Source: Rhynchopus sp. YZ270_cl-10
Taxonomy: Eukaryota; Euglenozoa; Diplonemea; Diplonemida; Diplonemidae
Length of the DNA stretch: 64,000 nucleotides
Reading direction: 5' to 3'
NCBI GenBank assembly: GCA_964035575.1
Contig: OZ037850.1
Location: 62,001 to 126,000, forward strand
Part shown: one piece after another, positions 10,881-22,220 of the stretch
How positions within the stretch are numbered: position 1 is the stretch's first letter
Layout: every line of letters starts with the position of its first letter
Position numbers and translations under genes: made by a program
Notes under the pieces: model-generated
Seen by the model: the letters and a program-made list of their open reading frames with translations, nothing else
Databases searched by the model: none
Told to the model about the DNA's origin: nothing

Positions 10881-11587
10881 TCAGACTGGTGGTGTCGCAG
10901 CTTCGCTTTCTGCTGCATAGCGGGCACGTTGTGTGGCGTTGTTGCGTGATTTGCGGTCGATGTGTTCTGTGTTCATGAGCGGGTGAGTCTCGTCCACGTC
11001 TTCACCCATCTCACGCCGTCGCTGCTTCGCCTTCTCGGACTTGAGGATCTCTTTCATCTCCTCAGGGTCTCGTGTGTCCCAACGGTTTCCCCGCAAACGC
11101 GTTGATGGCGAAATGGACATCATCCTACACTGCGACAGCCCCATCCTCTCTGACACACATTCCGGCTCTTTTCTGCAGGCTTCAAACTGAATAAAAAAAT
11201 GGATATTTGAAAACTTGGTTGTATTAGTATAGCCACCCTAGAGTGTGCTCCACTATAGGATATTTGATACTCTCTTTACAGAGAATGTAACTTCTGTTTT
11301 GAATACGAATTGATTTCTCGCTGACAGGAATAGAGGGAAAATGGCTAAAAGGATAGCACGACATAAAGGGGGTAGAGGGTTGTAGTGTGGCATACATCCC
11401 GCTTCTCACGAATGCACTTCGTAGACAACACGCATTGGATGTACAGCTCTCGGATATTGTAGCATGCGGCTCGTGGGTAGCGTCCGAATAAGACGTGGTA
11501 CACAAACTCATAAGGGCCCTGCGGGGGAGGGGGAGGGAGGGGTTGTGTGAGCTCTGCACGGTGGCCTCGTTGCACTATAACAAGCAC
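10881..11587 (-). CDS. COA5/PET191-like twin-CX9C cytochrome c oxidase assembly factor
   Basis: Two exons (last exon 10881-11186; previous exon ending at 11396) join in phase 0 across a 209-bp GTATGC...CAG intron. The joined protein has a twin CX9C core: C-YNIRELYIQ-C, then C-VLSTK-C, and after the junction C-RKEPE-C-VSERMGLSQ-C, followed by RLRGNRWD. This matches the Cys spacing and the CKRSxxDxRxRFRG ending of COA5/PET191, which works in the mitochondrial intermembrane space in complex IV assembly. The tail (to ATPPV) is longer than usual. The N-terminus is unsure: an acceptor-like CCCGCAG at 11519-11525 suggests the exon begins at 11518 and that a further 5' exon is missing here. Confidence 0.65.
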
Positions 11588-12826
11588 AATGTAACGCAGA
11601 GGGGGCTGGGTTCAACAATAAAACATCATCACAACAGAAACCTTTCCTTCCTTTACAGTTGGTGTGGCGCCCTAACCGATTCCCAGCTAATATTGTATTC
11701 GAACATCAAATCGCAGTACTTTTAAAAAAAGATCCGTTGTGTTCAGTGTACTATCAGCAAGGAGGGTAATAGAGGGGGGTTTTCATGACATACTCTTGTC
11801 TTTGTTTCTCTGCTTCTCATAAGCTCCGACTCGAATTCGATTTTGTCTTTATTACTCATTGTGTGGTTTTGCTGTGTTGTTGCTGTAGTGCTGTGTCCGT
11901 TCGTCTGGCATGTGGATATGGTTCGTTGAATAGGTGCACGAAGCGAATGTCATGTAAACAGGGGTCAAAGGAGGTTTCGTCTTCTTTACAAAATTCGTGG
12001 ATTTTTTTTTTGACCAGGAAAAAAAATAATAACAATAACGCACGCCACCCACTGCCATGACCCGATAACCGATACAAATGGTCGTTCCCTTCAATTTCTT
12101 TGGTTTTTTTTGAATTTTTTTTTTTGAATTGCAGCTGAGCAGAAATACAGTGTAGACACCCGAGGATGACTACAACAAAACTATTTTTTTTTCTTTTTGC
12201 AATGCGATATATAAATCAGATAATATCAGTTCGCCCTATCGGGCAAAGTCCTCGCAGAAAGGTAAAAACGCACCCTTCTCTCCTTTTAATCTATTTGCAC
12301 CCTGAACATGCGCAGCCACAACAGGTGTTTGGAACTGCTTGGCTGTCAGGGGGGGCAAAATGGGAAAACATTAAAGATCTCATCAAATTCCTTTTTCTCT
12401 TTCTCTCTGTCTCTTTTTGATGATCTGTTACAGTCTAACATCGCTCTGTGAAGGCTTTTAACCCCCTCTTTTTTGTCAGGGTGTATTCTTTACAGGATAT
12501 GACCGAAACAGGTGGCAAGAATAAAGAAGCAAGCTCGAATGCCTGTCTCTGTCTTGTCACTCTTGGGGAGGTATTGTCAAACCTGTGAAAAAGAGAGGGG
12601 GAAAAACTGAAAGCTAAATGTGTACCTCATGACGACGCGTCTTTTGCAAAACGGGGCGTTTGTTTCAACAGGTCATAGGATGATGGAGAAAGGGACCTCT
12701 TCTCCTCCCCACTGACTCCCATTTGTTTTCTCATGGGTCTTAGCAAACCAAAAGGTGAAAAAAACTGGAGTTGAAAAAGTATGCTTTCTTTCTGTAGACA
12801 AAGGTAGCAAAAATAACTATTTATTC
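11588..12826. other. Spacer with no resolved gene
   Basis: A+T-rich. A partial hairpin element is seen near 12152-12175 (GTGTAGACACCCGAGGATGA, also at about 29614). The string CAGGATATGACCG near 12494 equals the right end of the 15.0-15.8 kb element and may be a solo end. No exon could be supported. Confidence 0.4.
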
Positions 12827-12966
12827 GAGTGAAATAAGAACTATTTTATTTCACGCGCCACTAAAAAGGTGCCCGAGTGCGTTATTTCCCGAGCGAAGCG
12901 AGGGGAATAAGAGTCACGAGGGTGCCTTTTTAGTGGCAAGTGCAAGAAAATGTTCTTATTTCACTC
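12827..12966. repeat. 140-bp foldback (MITE-like) element
   Basis: Arms begin GAGTGAAATAAGAAC on both sides and pair through CCACTAAAAAGG to a turn at CGAGCGAAGCGAG. Imperfect palindrome over its full length, with no coding capacity. No clear target duplication was found, so the superfamily is unknown. Confidence 0.75.
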
Positions 12967-12973
12967 AATATGT

Positions 12974-13275
12974 AATTTTATTCCACAAGTGAAAAACGTA
13001 TTTATGGTCGTAACTGGCCTAAACGTTGAGCCTAGCACCCACTTTTCACTTTCACGCTTTTTGGGGTAAAATTACGAACAAAAACAGCGTGAAAAAAAAA
13101 ATATTTTATTTGCAAAGGCATTTTGCAGGCAATTTTTTTTTTTTCACTCCGTGATATTTTATTTCACTCTCCGGGTTACCCTAGTGCAATTTGCGTGAAA
13201 TAAAACGAATCTTATTTCACTCACTTTTTAGGCCAGTTACGACCATAAAACGTTTTTCACGCGTGGTATAAAAAT
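12974..13275. repeat. About 300-bp inverted-repeat element
   Basis: Terminal inverted repeats of about 45-50 bp: both arms contain GTGAAAAACG, TATGGTCGTAACTGGCC and TAAA, ending just outside at CCAC. The interior is A+T-rich with GTGAAAT/ATTTCAC motifs like the neighbouring 140-bp foldback, suggesting relatedness. No ORF. Confidence 0.75.
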
Positions 13276-13564
13276 TTTTTTTTCTTCAGTAAGGAAACCA
13301 CGGAACCCATGTAACCACATAAGCTTTCATTGTAATGTCTTTTTTCAAGGGATGTACTCACCTCCACATTTTGCTTTTTTTTTTGTTGCGTTTTTTTTTT
13401 TTTGAAAAATATTGAAAAATTTGATGAGCCTGAGCTACACAACCAGGGTATAAGCTTGGTACTCAGAATTAGGTTCAAAAACCTAATTCTGAAATTTTTC
13501 GGGGAAAAAAAAAAATAATAATATAGATTTGGATTTCGGGGGGGGGGAAATATGGGGGAAAGAA

Positions 13565-13640
13565 CCGTGGTTGAACCACGGGAGTACGCAGTACCCTTGG
13601 GAACTGGGTTGCTGACCGCACCATCCAGGCTGTACCTTAA
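13565..13640 (-). other. tRNA-like (possible SINE head) sequence
   Basis: On the minus strand an A-box-like GGATGGTGCGG is followed some 45 nt later by CCGTGGTTCAACCACGG, which resembles a T-arm with a B-box. No full cloverleaf could be drawn, so a functional tRNA is unlikely; a tRNA-derived fragment carried by the hAT element is possible. Confidence 0.25.
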
Positions 13641-13770
13641 AAATTTTTTGCCTGCGGCGCCATTTTTCCTTTTTTGCTCCGCAAAAAAGGGTTCGTTGAG
13701 CTCCATTTGACGGACGGAGCTTGAAAAACCCAACTATGAGTGAGAAACAAGATGTGGCGAAAAGAATAAA

Positions 13771-13925
13771 AGTAGCGTACCGTGCGCCTGCGGCGCAAGC
13801 TTTCACACCCTTCCCATGACATTGTTTGCCTGTAAAATAGTGCAATTTTAAAGCGCGATTTTAGAAATGTTGCATACCGTGGCTTCGCCAGGAACCTTTG
13901 GGTGCCATGGCCACCGTTTCTTGTA
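13771..13925 (+). repeat. Dispersed repeat module R1, copy in hAT 1
   Basis: Opens with GCGTACCGTGCGCCTGCGG and closes with TACCGTGGCTTCGCCAGG; the middle aligns with 28656-28772. Parts of it recur near 21990, 24567-24705 and 63446-63485. The two ends each form a small hairpin (GCGCC/GGCGC and TGGC-TTCG-CCA). Confidence 0.8.
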
Positions 13926-14251
13926 AATGTATTGAGGTTACCGACAATAAGGCTGACACCCACTACGGATTGCGGATCACCAGTGGCTGAAAGCTACCAA
14001 GGTTGCACAGAGGAGGGGAGGCTTTTCCGCAGGGTTGGGGTGGTGTAGGTTTGCCGTGGTCACAAAATACCGAGAAAATTTTTCGCTTCGTTTCCCCCAC
14101 AGAAAAAAATGACTGCCTCACACAAAACCACCTTTTTGGTGGGGGCTAGGGGGGCTATATAATACCCTGCTATAACCCCACCAAAAAAAAAATTTCAAAA
14201 AACCTAATTCTGGAAAAAATCCAAAATCCAAGCTTATACCCTGTACACAAC

Positions 14252-15016
14252 CTTAAAATAAAAAAAAAAGCGGCTTTTTGTTCTCCCCCCGTTCCCCCTC
14301 AATCCCGTTACTTTTTAAAAAAAAACACTGCTTTTTTTTGTTCACCCCGCCCCGCTGGCGTGGGTGTATGGCTGGGGTGTGAAGAGGAGGACAAACAAGC
14401 TACCCACAAAGTTAGTGTGGCTGTGGATAACTAAAATAAAAAAAAAAGCGCCCACACAACCCCCCCCCAAAAAAAAACCCCCCCCCCCCACCCACAACCC
14501 TTTTATCCCGCTACTTTCGTTGCAGTTCAGGGCGGAGAATGGCAGCTAGTGATGGGTTGTGAAGGGGTAAGGACTTTTTGCTGTTGTCTCGACAGTCGCC
14601 CTACAGGCAGGTCAAGGTAGGCCCTCTCTCCAACGCCTCCTTTTGGAAAGGCGAATAGCAGCTCGGCAGAGATCAGTCAGTAGGTAAATTCTCGCCTATT
14701 TTATTGGCGCTTCGTAAAGAAAAGGTAATACCAAAACAAAACAGACAAAACAAAAGTGTCACGTGCCGTTCGCTCCCTTAGTTGGTTTGATGCGTTGACG
14801 CTTCCACACAGCGAACGACGTGAAACTTCCCGCTCACAAAGTAGTGTGCGTAAAAAAAAAGGCCCCGCATCTAATCCCTCTTGGCTCCCTGTGGAAAAAA
14901 AAAATGGTTGGAGAAAAATATGGGTAGTGAATGTGGGTAAAAAAGGGAACCTAAAGGAAAGTTGGAAACACCTCAGACGGCAGGTACAAAAAAATTTTTT
15001 GAAGGGGGGGGGGGGG
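14252..15016. other. Low-complexity spacer
   Basis: Long A, C and G runs and short stretches of unique sequence; no gene or element border recognised. Confidence 0.4.
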
Positions 15017-15806
15017 TAGGGGGGGTCATATCTATGTGAGAAAATGACATTTTTCAAAAATGCCCGAAAACCCCACAAAAAGGGTAAAAACCAAGAAAAT
15101 CCACCCCACAGGCCCAAAAAAATGTGGTGTGCCCCGCTTTCCACCCTTTTTGTGCCTCTCAGGTACCCAAATCGCGGTTTTTAAAAAATTGCCTACCAGT
15201 GGTACCTGAGGCAGGCTATTTGTGGGCAATTTGCAAAAACACCCTCCCACACCGGTTCCACACCGTTTTTTTGATGTTTTATGGGGCATGCGCCCCCACA
15301 GGTGCCCAGGACCACCCTGGAATCGGGTTTCTGCAACTTTCTGGGTGTTTGAAATAAAATATGGGCGTTTTTAGGCCATTTTCAGGCTATTTTGGCCTAT
15401 TTTGGCCTATTTTCACTGCCTGACCGGTGTTTCAGGTTTTATGAGGTTTGAGCCCCAACAGGTGTCACGAAACACCCCAGTAACGGTTCTGTGGGTCTCC
15501 TGTGGGGTTTTGGGGGTGAAATATACCCTTTGCTCTATGTTCTGGGCCATATTGGGGTGTTTTCTGTTTCATAGTCAACCTGAAGGGCAAACCAAGGGGG
15601 CACTCAGGTACCACATGTAGGCAATTTTTAAAAAACTGTGATTTGGGCCCCTGAGAGGCACAAAAAGGGTGGAAAACGGGGCACACCACATTTTTTTGGG
15701 CCTGTGGGGTGGATTTTCTACTTTTTTTTACCTTAGAATCGCTTTTGACAACATTTTGAAAAATGTCATTTTCTCACACTTTTAATACAGGATATGACCG
15801 CCCCTA
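15017..15806. mobile_element. 790-bp element with long imperfect inverted arms
   Basis: Left arm begins TAGGGGGGGTCATATC; the right arm read in reverse begins TAGGGGCGGTCATATC. The arms then share GTGAGAAAATGACATTTTTC, AAAATCCACCCCACAGGCCC, ATGTGGTGTGCCCCG, CCACCCTTTTTGTGCCTCTC and TTGCCTAC over about 200 bp. The interior contains a diverged direct duplication around the CACAGGTG/AACAGGTG stretches. No ORF and no certain target duplication. TAGGGG ends occur in some hAT elements, but the family is unproven. Confidence 0.65.
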
Positions 15807-16033
15807 GGCATACATGGTAAGCGAACAAAAAATTCGCTTTATTCGCTTTTGGTTCGCTTTTTTATTCGCTTTATTCGCCGGCGAATAAAGCGAATAAAGC
15901 GAATAAAGCGAACCAAAAGCGAACGAAAAAGCGAACAAAAAGCGAATAAAAAGCAACGTATTTTTTGTCAAGTCTAGTGTGTCGAGTCTAGTCCCCCGAG
16001 ATCCCCCAATACCCGCAACGACGCCAAAATAAG

Positions 16034-16209
16034 GCTACTGTACTGTACTGTACTGTACTGTACTGTACTGTACTGTACTGTACTGTACTGTACTGTACTG
16101 TACTGTACTGTACTGTACTGTACTGTACTGTACTGTACTGTACTGTACTGTACTGTACTGTACTGTACTGTACTGTACTGTACTGTACTGTACTGTACTG
16201 TACTGTACT
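16034..16209. repeat. (TACTG)n satellite, about 35 copies
   Basis: Essentially perfect 5-bp tandem array, open in several frames only because its unit has no stop codon. Confidence 0.97.
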
Positions 16210-16218
16210 CCCAATCCC

Positions 16219-16886
16219 CTGTGTATACTGTGTATACTGTGTATACTGTGCATACTGTGTATACTGTGTATACTGTGTATACTGTGTATACTGTGTATAC
16301 TGTGTATACTGTGTATACTGTGTATACTGTGTATACTGTGTATACTGTGTATACTGTGTATACTGTGTATACTGTGTATACTGTGTATACTGTGTATACT
16401 GTGTATACTGTGTATACTGTGTATACTGTGTATACTGTGTATACTGTGTATACTGTGTATACTGTGTATACTGTGTATACTGTGTATACTGTGTATACTG
16501 TGTATACTGTGTATACTGTGTATACTGTGTATACTGTGTATACTGTGTATACTGTGTATACTGTGTATACTGTGTATACTGTGTATACTGTGTATACTGT
16601 GTATACTGTGTATACTGTGTATACTGTGTATACTGTGTATACTGTGTATACTGTGTATACTGTGTATACTGTGTATACTGTGTATACTGTGTATACTGTG
16701 TATACTGTGTATACTGTGTATACTGTGTATACTGTGTATACTGTGTATACTGTGTATACTGTGTATACTGTGTATACTGTGTATACTGTGTATACTGTGT
16801 ATACTGTGTATACTGTGTATACTGTGTATACTGTGTATACTGTGTATACTGTGTATACTGTGTATACTGTGTATACTGTGTATACT
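16219..16886. repeat. (GTATACTGT)n satellite, about 74 copies
   Basis: Nearly perfect 9-bp tandem array with one early variant (GCATACTGT). The unit contains GTATAC, a 6-bp palindrome. Long ORFs of YTQ or YTV repeats are artefacts of the period being a multiple of three. Confidence 0.97.
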
Positions 16887-17201
16887 CAGTACTCAGCACC
16901 CACTAGCTCTCAGTAAGCTCTCACAGCCTGTTACGTGTCCCACGGAGACGATCATAGATCACCCAAAGGCGAATAAAAGGCGAATAAAGCGAATAAAAAA
17001 GCGAACCAAAAGCGAATAAAGCGAATAAAGCGAATAAAAAAGCGAACCAAAAGCGAATAAAGCGAACTTTTTATTCGCTTTTTTGGAAAAGCGAATAAAG
17101 CGAATTTTTTGTTCGCTTACCATGTATGCCTAGGGGGGGGGGGGAGAAAACGTCGTGCGCACAGCGCACATCCGATGATAGTTAAATGGTTTGGTGCATA
17201 C

Positions 17202-20200
17202 CCAGTCCTGACCCCAGTCGTCGTCTGACATGTCAGAGAGATCGGCACCCTCTTTTTGTGCAAGTGGCTTCTGATGGGTGAATGGGTGATGGTGATGGGG
17301 TGGGGGGAGAGGTGTGCAGAAAACGAAGGAATGGGATGATTGGGTCGTGTTTCAAAGCAGAAATGAATTCGTTGCGCAGAAAAGTTGACTTGAAATACGA
17401 ATACCTCTCGTGACAGTGTATATAAAAATTTACTCACGTAACTCTCGTCACACATCTACACAAAAAAATATCGAAAGTCTAATAACGCTGCGAACAGAAA
17501 AACCTGAGCGCACATACCTCCTTCTCCTTTGCCTGCACAACTGGCTTCGCAGAGCGGATGCCCTTGAGGCCCTTTTTCTTTGGGGGCTCTCGCGATGGGA
17601 GGTCCTTGGGTGGTGGTGTGGCCTCGGCGGGGACGGTGCCCATTTCTTCGTCGCACTCTGCTTCGATGACACGCATGCCGCCAGCTCCTGGTGGTGGGGT
17701 GTGGGTTGTCTCCTGAATGTGGCGGTCTTGAAGTGACATACCTGCTGCCATCTCTGATGCATGCTGCTGTTCGCTGCCACCACCGTTGACGTTGAGCCAG
17801 CTCAGAATGTCGTCCTTGTACATAAGGACGATCCCAAAGAAGATGGCAGCAATAATGAGAATCAGGATCGTGGACGGTCCCAGCGTCGCAGGTGTGGCGG
17901 TGAAGCCCACGCCGACAATGCATATCTTCTTGGCAGCGTTCCAGTCGCAGCCTTCTGGGTCATCCTCGCACGCCTTCTGCTCAGTTGCTGGGCAGCGTGG
18001 CTTCACAGTAGGCTTCGAAGTCACGCATACAGTATCCTTGAGTTCGCACTTCGCAGCGCTGGTGCACGCATCATCCCCCAAGCCCTTGCAAGGATCGGTC
18101 TGGCAAGTGCTCCCAGACACCATACAGCCCCCCGCCTCGCACGCCTCAGCCCCCGTCAGCTTCTCGCAAGGATCCGTTCTGCAAACTGCATCATCCATTG
18201 CGCAGCCCCCTTTGCAGTCATCCTTCTCAAGGCTCCCACAACGGTCCATGCACACCTTATCAGTCTCACCTGTCAAGGTGCAAGTGGCTGTGGTTCCACA
18301 GTCAGTATCGCTCAAGCCCTTGCAGGGATCAGTTTTGCACACATTGTCGTCCAGAACACAGCCCTCTTTGCAGTCATTCTTCGTGAAAGTTCTGCACGGG
18401 TCTGCTTTGCAAACTCCTTCGTCCAGCGTACATTCCCCTTTGCAGTCCTCCCCCATGAGAGTGCTGCACGGATCAACCCTGCAAACATTGTTATCCATTG
18501 CACAGCCCCCTTTGCAGTCATCCTTCCCAAGGCTCCCACAACGGTCCACGCACACCTTATCAGTCTCACCTGTCAAGGTGCAAGTGGCTGCGGCATCACA
18601 GTCAGTATCGCCCAAGCCCTTGCAGGGATCAGTTTTGCACACATTGTTGTCCAGAACACAGCCCTCTTTGCAGGTGTCCCCCGTGAGAGTGCTGCAGGGG
18701 TCTTTCCTGCAAATTTCGCCATCCACTATACAGCCCCCTTTGCAGTCATCCTTCTTAAGGCTCCCACAACGGTCCATGCACACCTTATCAGTGTCACCTG
18801 TCAAGGTGCAAGTGGCTGCGGTATCACAGTCAGTATCGCTCAAGCCCTTGCAGGGATCAGTTTTGCACACATTGTTGTCCAGAACACAGCTGTCTTTGCA
18901 GTCATCCGCCGGGAGATTTTTGCAGGGGTCTTTCCTGCAAATTGCGTCATCCATTGCGCAGCCCCCTTTGCAGTCATCCTTCTCAAGGCGCCCACAACGG
19001 TCCATGCACACCTTATCAGTCTCACCTGTCAAGGTGCAAGTGGCTGTGGTATCACAGTCAGTATCGCTCAAGCCCTTGCAGGGATCAGTTTTGCACGCAC
19101 CCCCACTCATGAGAACGCAGCCGTCTTTGCAGGTGTTCCCTGACAGAGTTTTGCAGGGGTCATTTCTGCAAACATTGCCATCCATTGCACAATCGAGATC
19201 ATCATTGCAGCTCGACCCTGCTGAGAAGCTCCCACAACGATCCATACAAGGCTTTGTGGCGTCGAAGGCGCAAGCATCGGCTGCCGCTTTGCATTCAGTT
19301 TCATCCTTATCCTTGCAGGGATCGGCTTTGCACACACCCTCGCTCAGAACACAGCCAGCACCAGCATTGCAGGCATCACCCTCTTTAGCACACGCATCAG
19401 CGGGGCCCTTTTTGTTGCAGTGCTGGTCCCCTGGTGCTTCAAGTTTTGTGCACTCTAATTCATTTAAGCCGGGCCAGCGGGCTGGGATGGTGATGGTGTC
19501 GCCACCACAGGTGTAGGGCAGGACCGTGTTGTAATCGTATTTTTCCGAAGTCTCTGTTTCGCAATTACTGTTTTTGTCCCCCTGTATTGTGCATCCCTTT
19601 GCTTCTGCATACAGCCGATGAATCACAGTTTCGCCGTTAGTAGTATACTCCGTATAGGAGAGAGCACAGAGCCAGTACGCAAGCATGCGGATTGTTGTGT
19701 CAGTTCCTTTGTAGTAGTTTCCTCCCACCGTTTCTTCCACATAGCTTTCGGTCCATGTCACGGGCACGTCGGAGGTAGACCCTGTGCCGCACCGCCCTTG
19801 GATGGCGGCAGCGGAAGAAACGGAAGTCAAGTCCACATCCTTCTTTGCATCGCCTACACCCTGCGTGCCGGCGAACTCTCCGCAAGACGCTGTGCAGTTC
19901 CCTGTGGCAATCCAGACGTCATCGGCATTAGTAACAGAGGTGATGTCGCATGTGAGGCTTGGGAGCTCCTCGCACAGCGCCTCGTAGGTGAGTGTGCCGT
20001 CGGCGGCTTCGTATGCTTTCTGCATCATGACCTCCACTGGTGTCATGACAAAGGTGCCCATAGAGACGGTGCCTTCGAGAAGCAGACGTCCAGAGCTCTT
20101 TCCAACAGGCCCTTCGTATATCATCGCAACGTTCGCTGGACTGCTGCACTCGAGATCGACGGTGCCCTGGCACGTCGTCTGGTTCTGCTCATCCTCTGTG

Positions 20201-20268
20201 CACTTCACCTCGGTTATGGGAACTGCAGCACACTGTGCCAACAGACACAACACTACCAAACCCCGCAT
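17202..20268 (-). CDS. Cysteine-repeat type I membrane (surface) protein
   Basis: Exon 1 (17518-20268, 917 codons) starts MRGLVVLCLLAQCAAVP, a signal peptide. An ectodomain follows with about 500 residues of Cys-rich repeats built from CKGLSDTDC, CTLTG(E/D)TDKVCMDRCG, DDCKGGC and ICRKDPC blocks. A membrane segment (about residues 797-817, ILILIIAAIFFGIVLMY) and a cytoplasmic tail come next. A possible 18-bp microexon (17438-17455, MCDESY) and an exon (17202-17270) ending SDMSDDDWGQDW extend the tail; junctions are phase 0. After 17202 either a GTATGC donor is used or the frame stops at about 17130. The architecture resembles variant surface or adhesin proteins of protists, but the repeats match no family I can name. 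Ligand unknown. Confidence 0.75.
17390..17420 (+). repeat. Intron hairpin element, stem class 3
   Basis: TTGAAATACGAATACCTCTC followed by GTGACAGTGTA, in the intron between the microexon and the last visible exon of the cysteine-rich protein gene. Confidence 0.65.
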
Positions 20269-20798
20269 TGCAAAGGAATGCTACACACTTCTCCTGGTGG
20301 CGGTGTGGTGGTGTGGTGGTGGTGGTGGGGTCAACGAAGATAAGGGTAAAGGGGTGAGGGAACTACTTTTGGCTTTTTCTCCATGATTTTCATTTTGTTG
20401 GAAAACAAAAAGAAGAAGTTTGGGTAGGGAAACGAGACGGGACTGAAAAATATTTTGAAAATTCACCTGAAAACTACAGAACAAGAGAGATCCAGCGAAG
20501 GGACGTTCACAAAACAAAAAACAAAATAGACTTGGGGAGGGAGAGCGCCCTTTGTGGGTGCTTCAAGAAACGGATAACAAGGTTGGAACAATCGAGACGG
20601 CAACGAGATGTAAATAGCACAGAGCAGGTGCTCCACAGGGCCTTGCCGCAGACAACAAAGTCAGTGAGTGGCCAACGAGAAAGTGGGCAGACTACGACAA
20701 AACGCTTTCAAAACCCATTGAAAAACAAATACTTGAAAAATCCGCACGGGCACACCCGCGACATCTAAACCCCCCCCTCTCCATGCGACACCCCTTTC
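20269..20798. other. Intergenic spacer
   Basis: A+T-rich sequence upstream of the cysteine-rich gene and downstream of the next gene. No hairpin element or transposon end found. Confidence 0.5.
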
Positions 20799-21505
20799 TC
20801 ACTTCCTCTGCCCTCTTGCTGTATGCGGTTTCGTCAGTCGTGGGTCCGCAAGCAGCGCACGCTGTCTCCCCCGCATTGTCGGGTAGCCCTGTGAAAAAAA
20901 CACAAATCAACACCCACCTGGCTATGTTACCTACAACCTACGCCTCCTCACCTTTATCACAAAACACTTGAATACCAATGGGCCCTTCTTAGACATACCT
21001 GCTTCGATTCGAAGACGATGCTGCTGGCAAAGCAGGGCTGGAAGGGCTCGGGGTCTGATTTGGTAGGGTTGCGTTCGTTGGGGTAGCCTAGCCAGGTGCG
21101 GGCTGCGGTGGCGGCTGATCCGGGCTTGGAAGGGAGCATGGGGAGGCGGCCTACACCATCCGCACCACAGGCGGTACCAGGGAGGGCACCAGGGAGGACG
21201 TCTCTCGGCACTGCTGCTGAGGGTGCTGCCGGGTGCTGAAGCTTCTTTGTAGATGTCCCCGAGGTGTCGCCACGCCCCACAACAAACTGCCGTCCCTCCC
21301 GCGCCAAAGGAGGTGGCTTCGGCGCCAACACAAACGCCTCATGAGCCATATGCGCCTCAGGCACAGTGCGCCACTCCTGCCAACCCCGCTCCAACACCGC
21401 CATCTCCTTCGCACCGACACGCCGTGCCGAATGCTCCTGAAGGTTCGTTGCGCGGCCGTAAATCGCCCGCGTACGCTGTGGGGAGGATTTCCGATAGCTG
21501 GACAT
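20799..21505 (-). CDS. Small basic protein of unknown function, 2 exons
   Basis: Exon 1 (20999-21505) starts at the ATG reading MSSYRKSSPQ and encodes 169 residues; exon 2 (20799-20888) adds GYPTMRGRQRALLADPRL and ends at TGA. They are separated by a 110-bp phase 0 intron (GTATGT...CACAG). The product is about 198 residues, basic, with an N-terminal helical part (LQEHSARRVGAKEMAVLERG) and a Pro-rich middle. No domain recognised. The short tyrosine- and proline-bearing motifs (LGYPNERNP, DPEPFQPCF) are reminiscent of small microtubule-associated ciliary proteins, but that is only an impression. Confidence 0.6.
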
Positions 21506-21984
21506 CACATAGCTTTGTGTGGGGCTGAGAGGTGCGAGGGTGGAGTGGTCAGGAGGGGAGAATCAAAAAGAGAAAGAAATGCGTGGGGTGAGTTGTCAAG
21601 AGGGATCCAAACGTATTTTTTGAAGAGATTGGTGAAAGGAGGACACTTCCTGCACCTCAAGAGAGAGAGTCGTGGCATGGTTCGCGGTGAACTGTGTGAA
21701 CCGCGAAGGCGGGGGGCGGGGGGTAACGTAGCGGTGTTTAGAATATCAATCAGGCCTTTGTGTGATTCCTAAGGCATAAATTTTTGGTACAACTGTTGTT
21801 GTAGAGGCAAATAGATAGCCTGTAAAAAAAGAGAAGTTTTTTTTTTTAATAACTCGCTCGGACGTAGACAAAGAGGGGGGCTAGAAGGTGGGCCGAATGT
21901 CAATTCGCACACTGCTTGATAGTCATTAGGAAACAGAACTATCAGTAGCAAATCGATGATGGGTGATTCAAAATTGAAGTACAC

Positions 21985-22220
21985 AGTTTTTTGAAATATT
22001 GCGTACCGTAGCTTCGCCAGAAATGTTTTTGTGACATGGCTGCCGTTTCTTCTTGCGAGGGAAGTTACTAGAGAGAGCCTAGAGCGCAGGGAGGGCTTGG
22101 CATGGAACAAAAAAAAAGCATTGATAAACAAGGTTGGTTTGGTTTTTGATGTGCGTTACCATCCCACGTCATCACGTATTGGCGCGAAAAATCGACCATT
22201 TTGTTTGGGGCAAAAAATCA
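21985..22220 (+). repeat. Repeat arm homologous (inverted) to part of hAT 2
   Basis: From the R1 motif TACCGTAGCTTCGCCAGAAA onward this aligns with the reverse complement of about 24370-24605, including a 27-bp perfect match (22154-22180 versus 24418-24444). Shared blocks include GCCGTTTCTTCTTG and GGTTGGTTTGGTT. The DUF486 gene lies between the two arms. Confidence 0.7.

Larger units (their letters stand above)
13444..14243. mobile_element. Non-autonomous hAT-like transposon 1 (800 bp)
   Basis: Terminal inverted repeats CAGGGTATAAGCTTGG, perfect at both ends, with a related sub-terminal AGAATTAGG motif. Flanked by an exact 8-bp target duplication TACACAAC (13436-13443 and 14244-14251). CAGGG ends with an 8-bp duplication are diagnostic of the hAT superfamily. 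No transposase; the interior contains repeat module R1 (about 13771-13925) and a tRNA-like stretch. Confidence 0.85.
15803..17134. mobile_element. 1.3-kb foldback element carrying satellite arrays
   Basis: Ends are perfect inverted repeats CCTAGGCATACATGG followed by TAAGCGAACAAAAAATTCGC. Each arm is itself made of many GCGAATAAA/TTTATTCGC units, so the arms fold internally as well as with each other. Between the arms lie a (TACTG)n array and a longer 9-bp array. No transposase. It lies just downstream of the last visible exon of the cysteine-rich protein gene, possibly inside an intron of it. Confidence 0.75.

Noticed and set aside
16035-16916. Long ORFs of YTQ, YTV or STVQY repeats
   Set aside because: Pure translation of 5-bp and 9-bp satellites without stop codons; no coding signal.
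17761-19516. Plus-strand ORFs of 460 and 576 codons opposite the cysteine-rich gene
   Set aside because: Mirror frames of a repetitive G+C-rich coding region. The minus frame has signal peptide, Cys pattern and membrane span.
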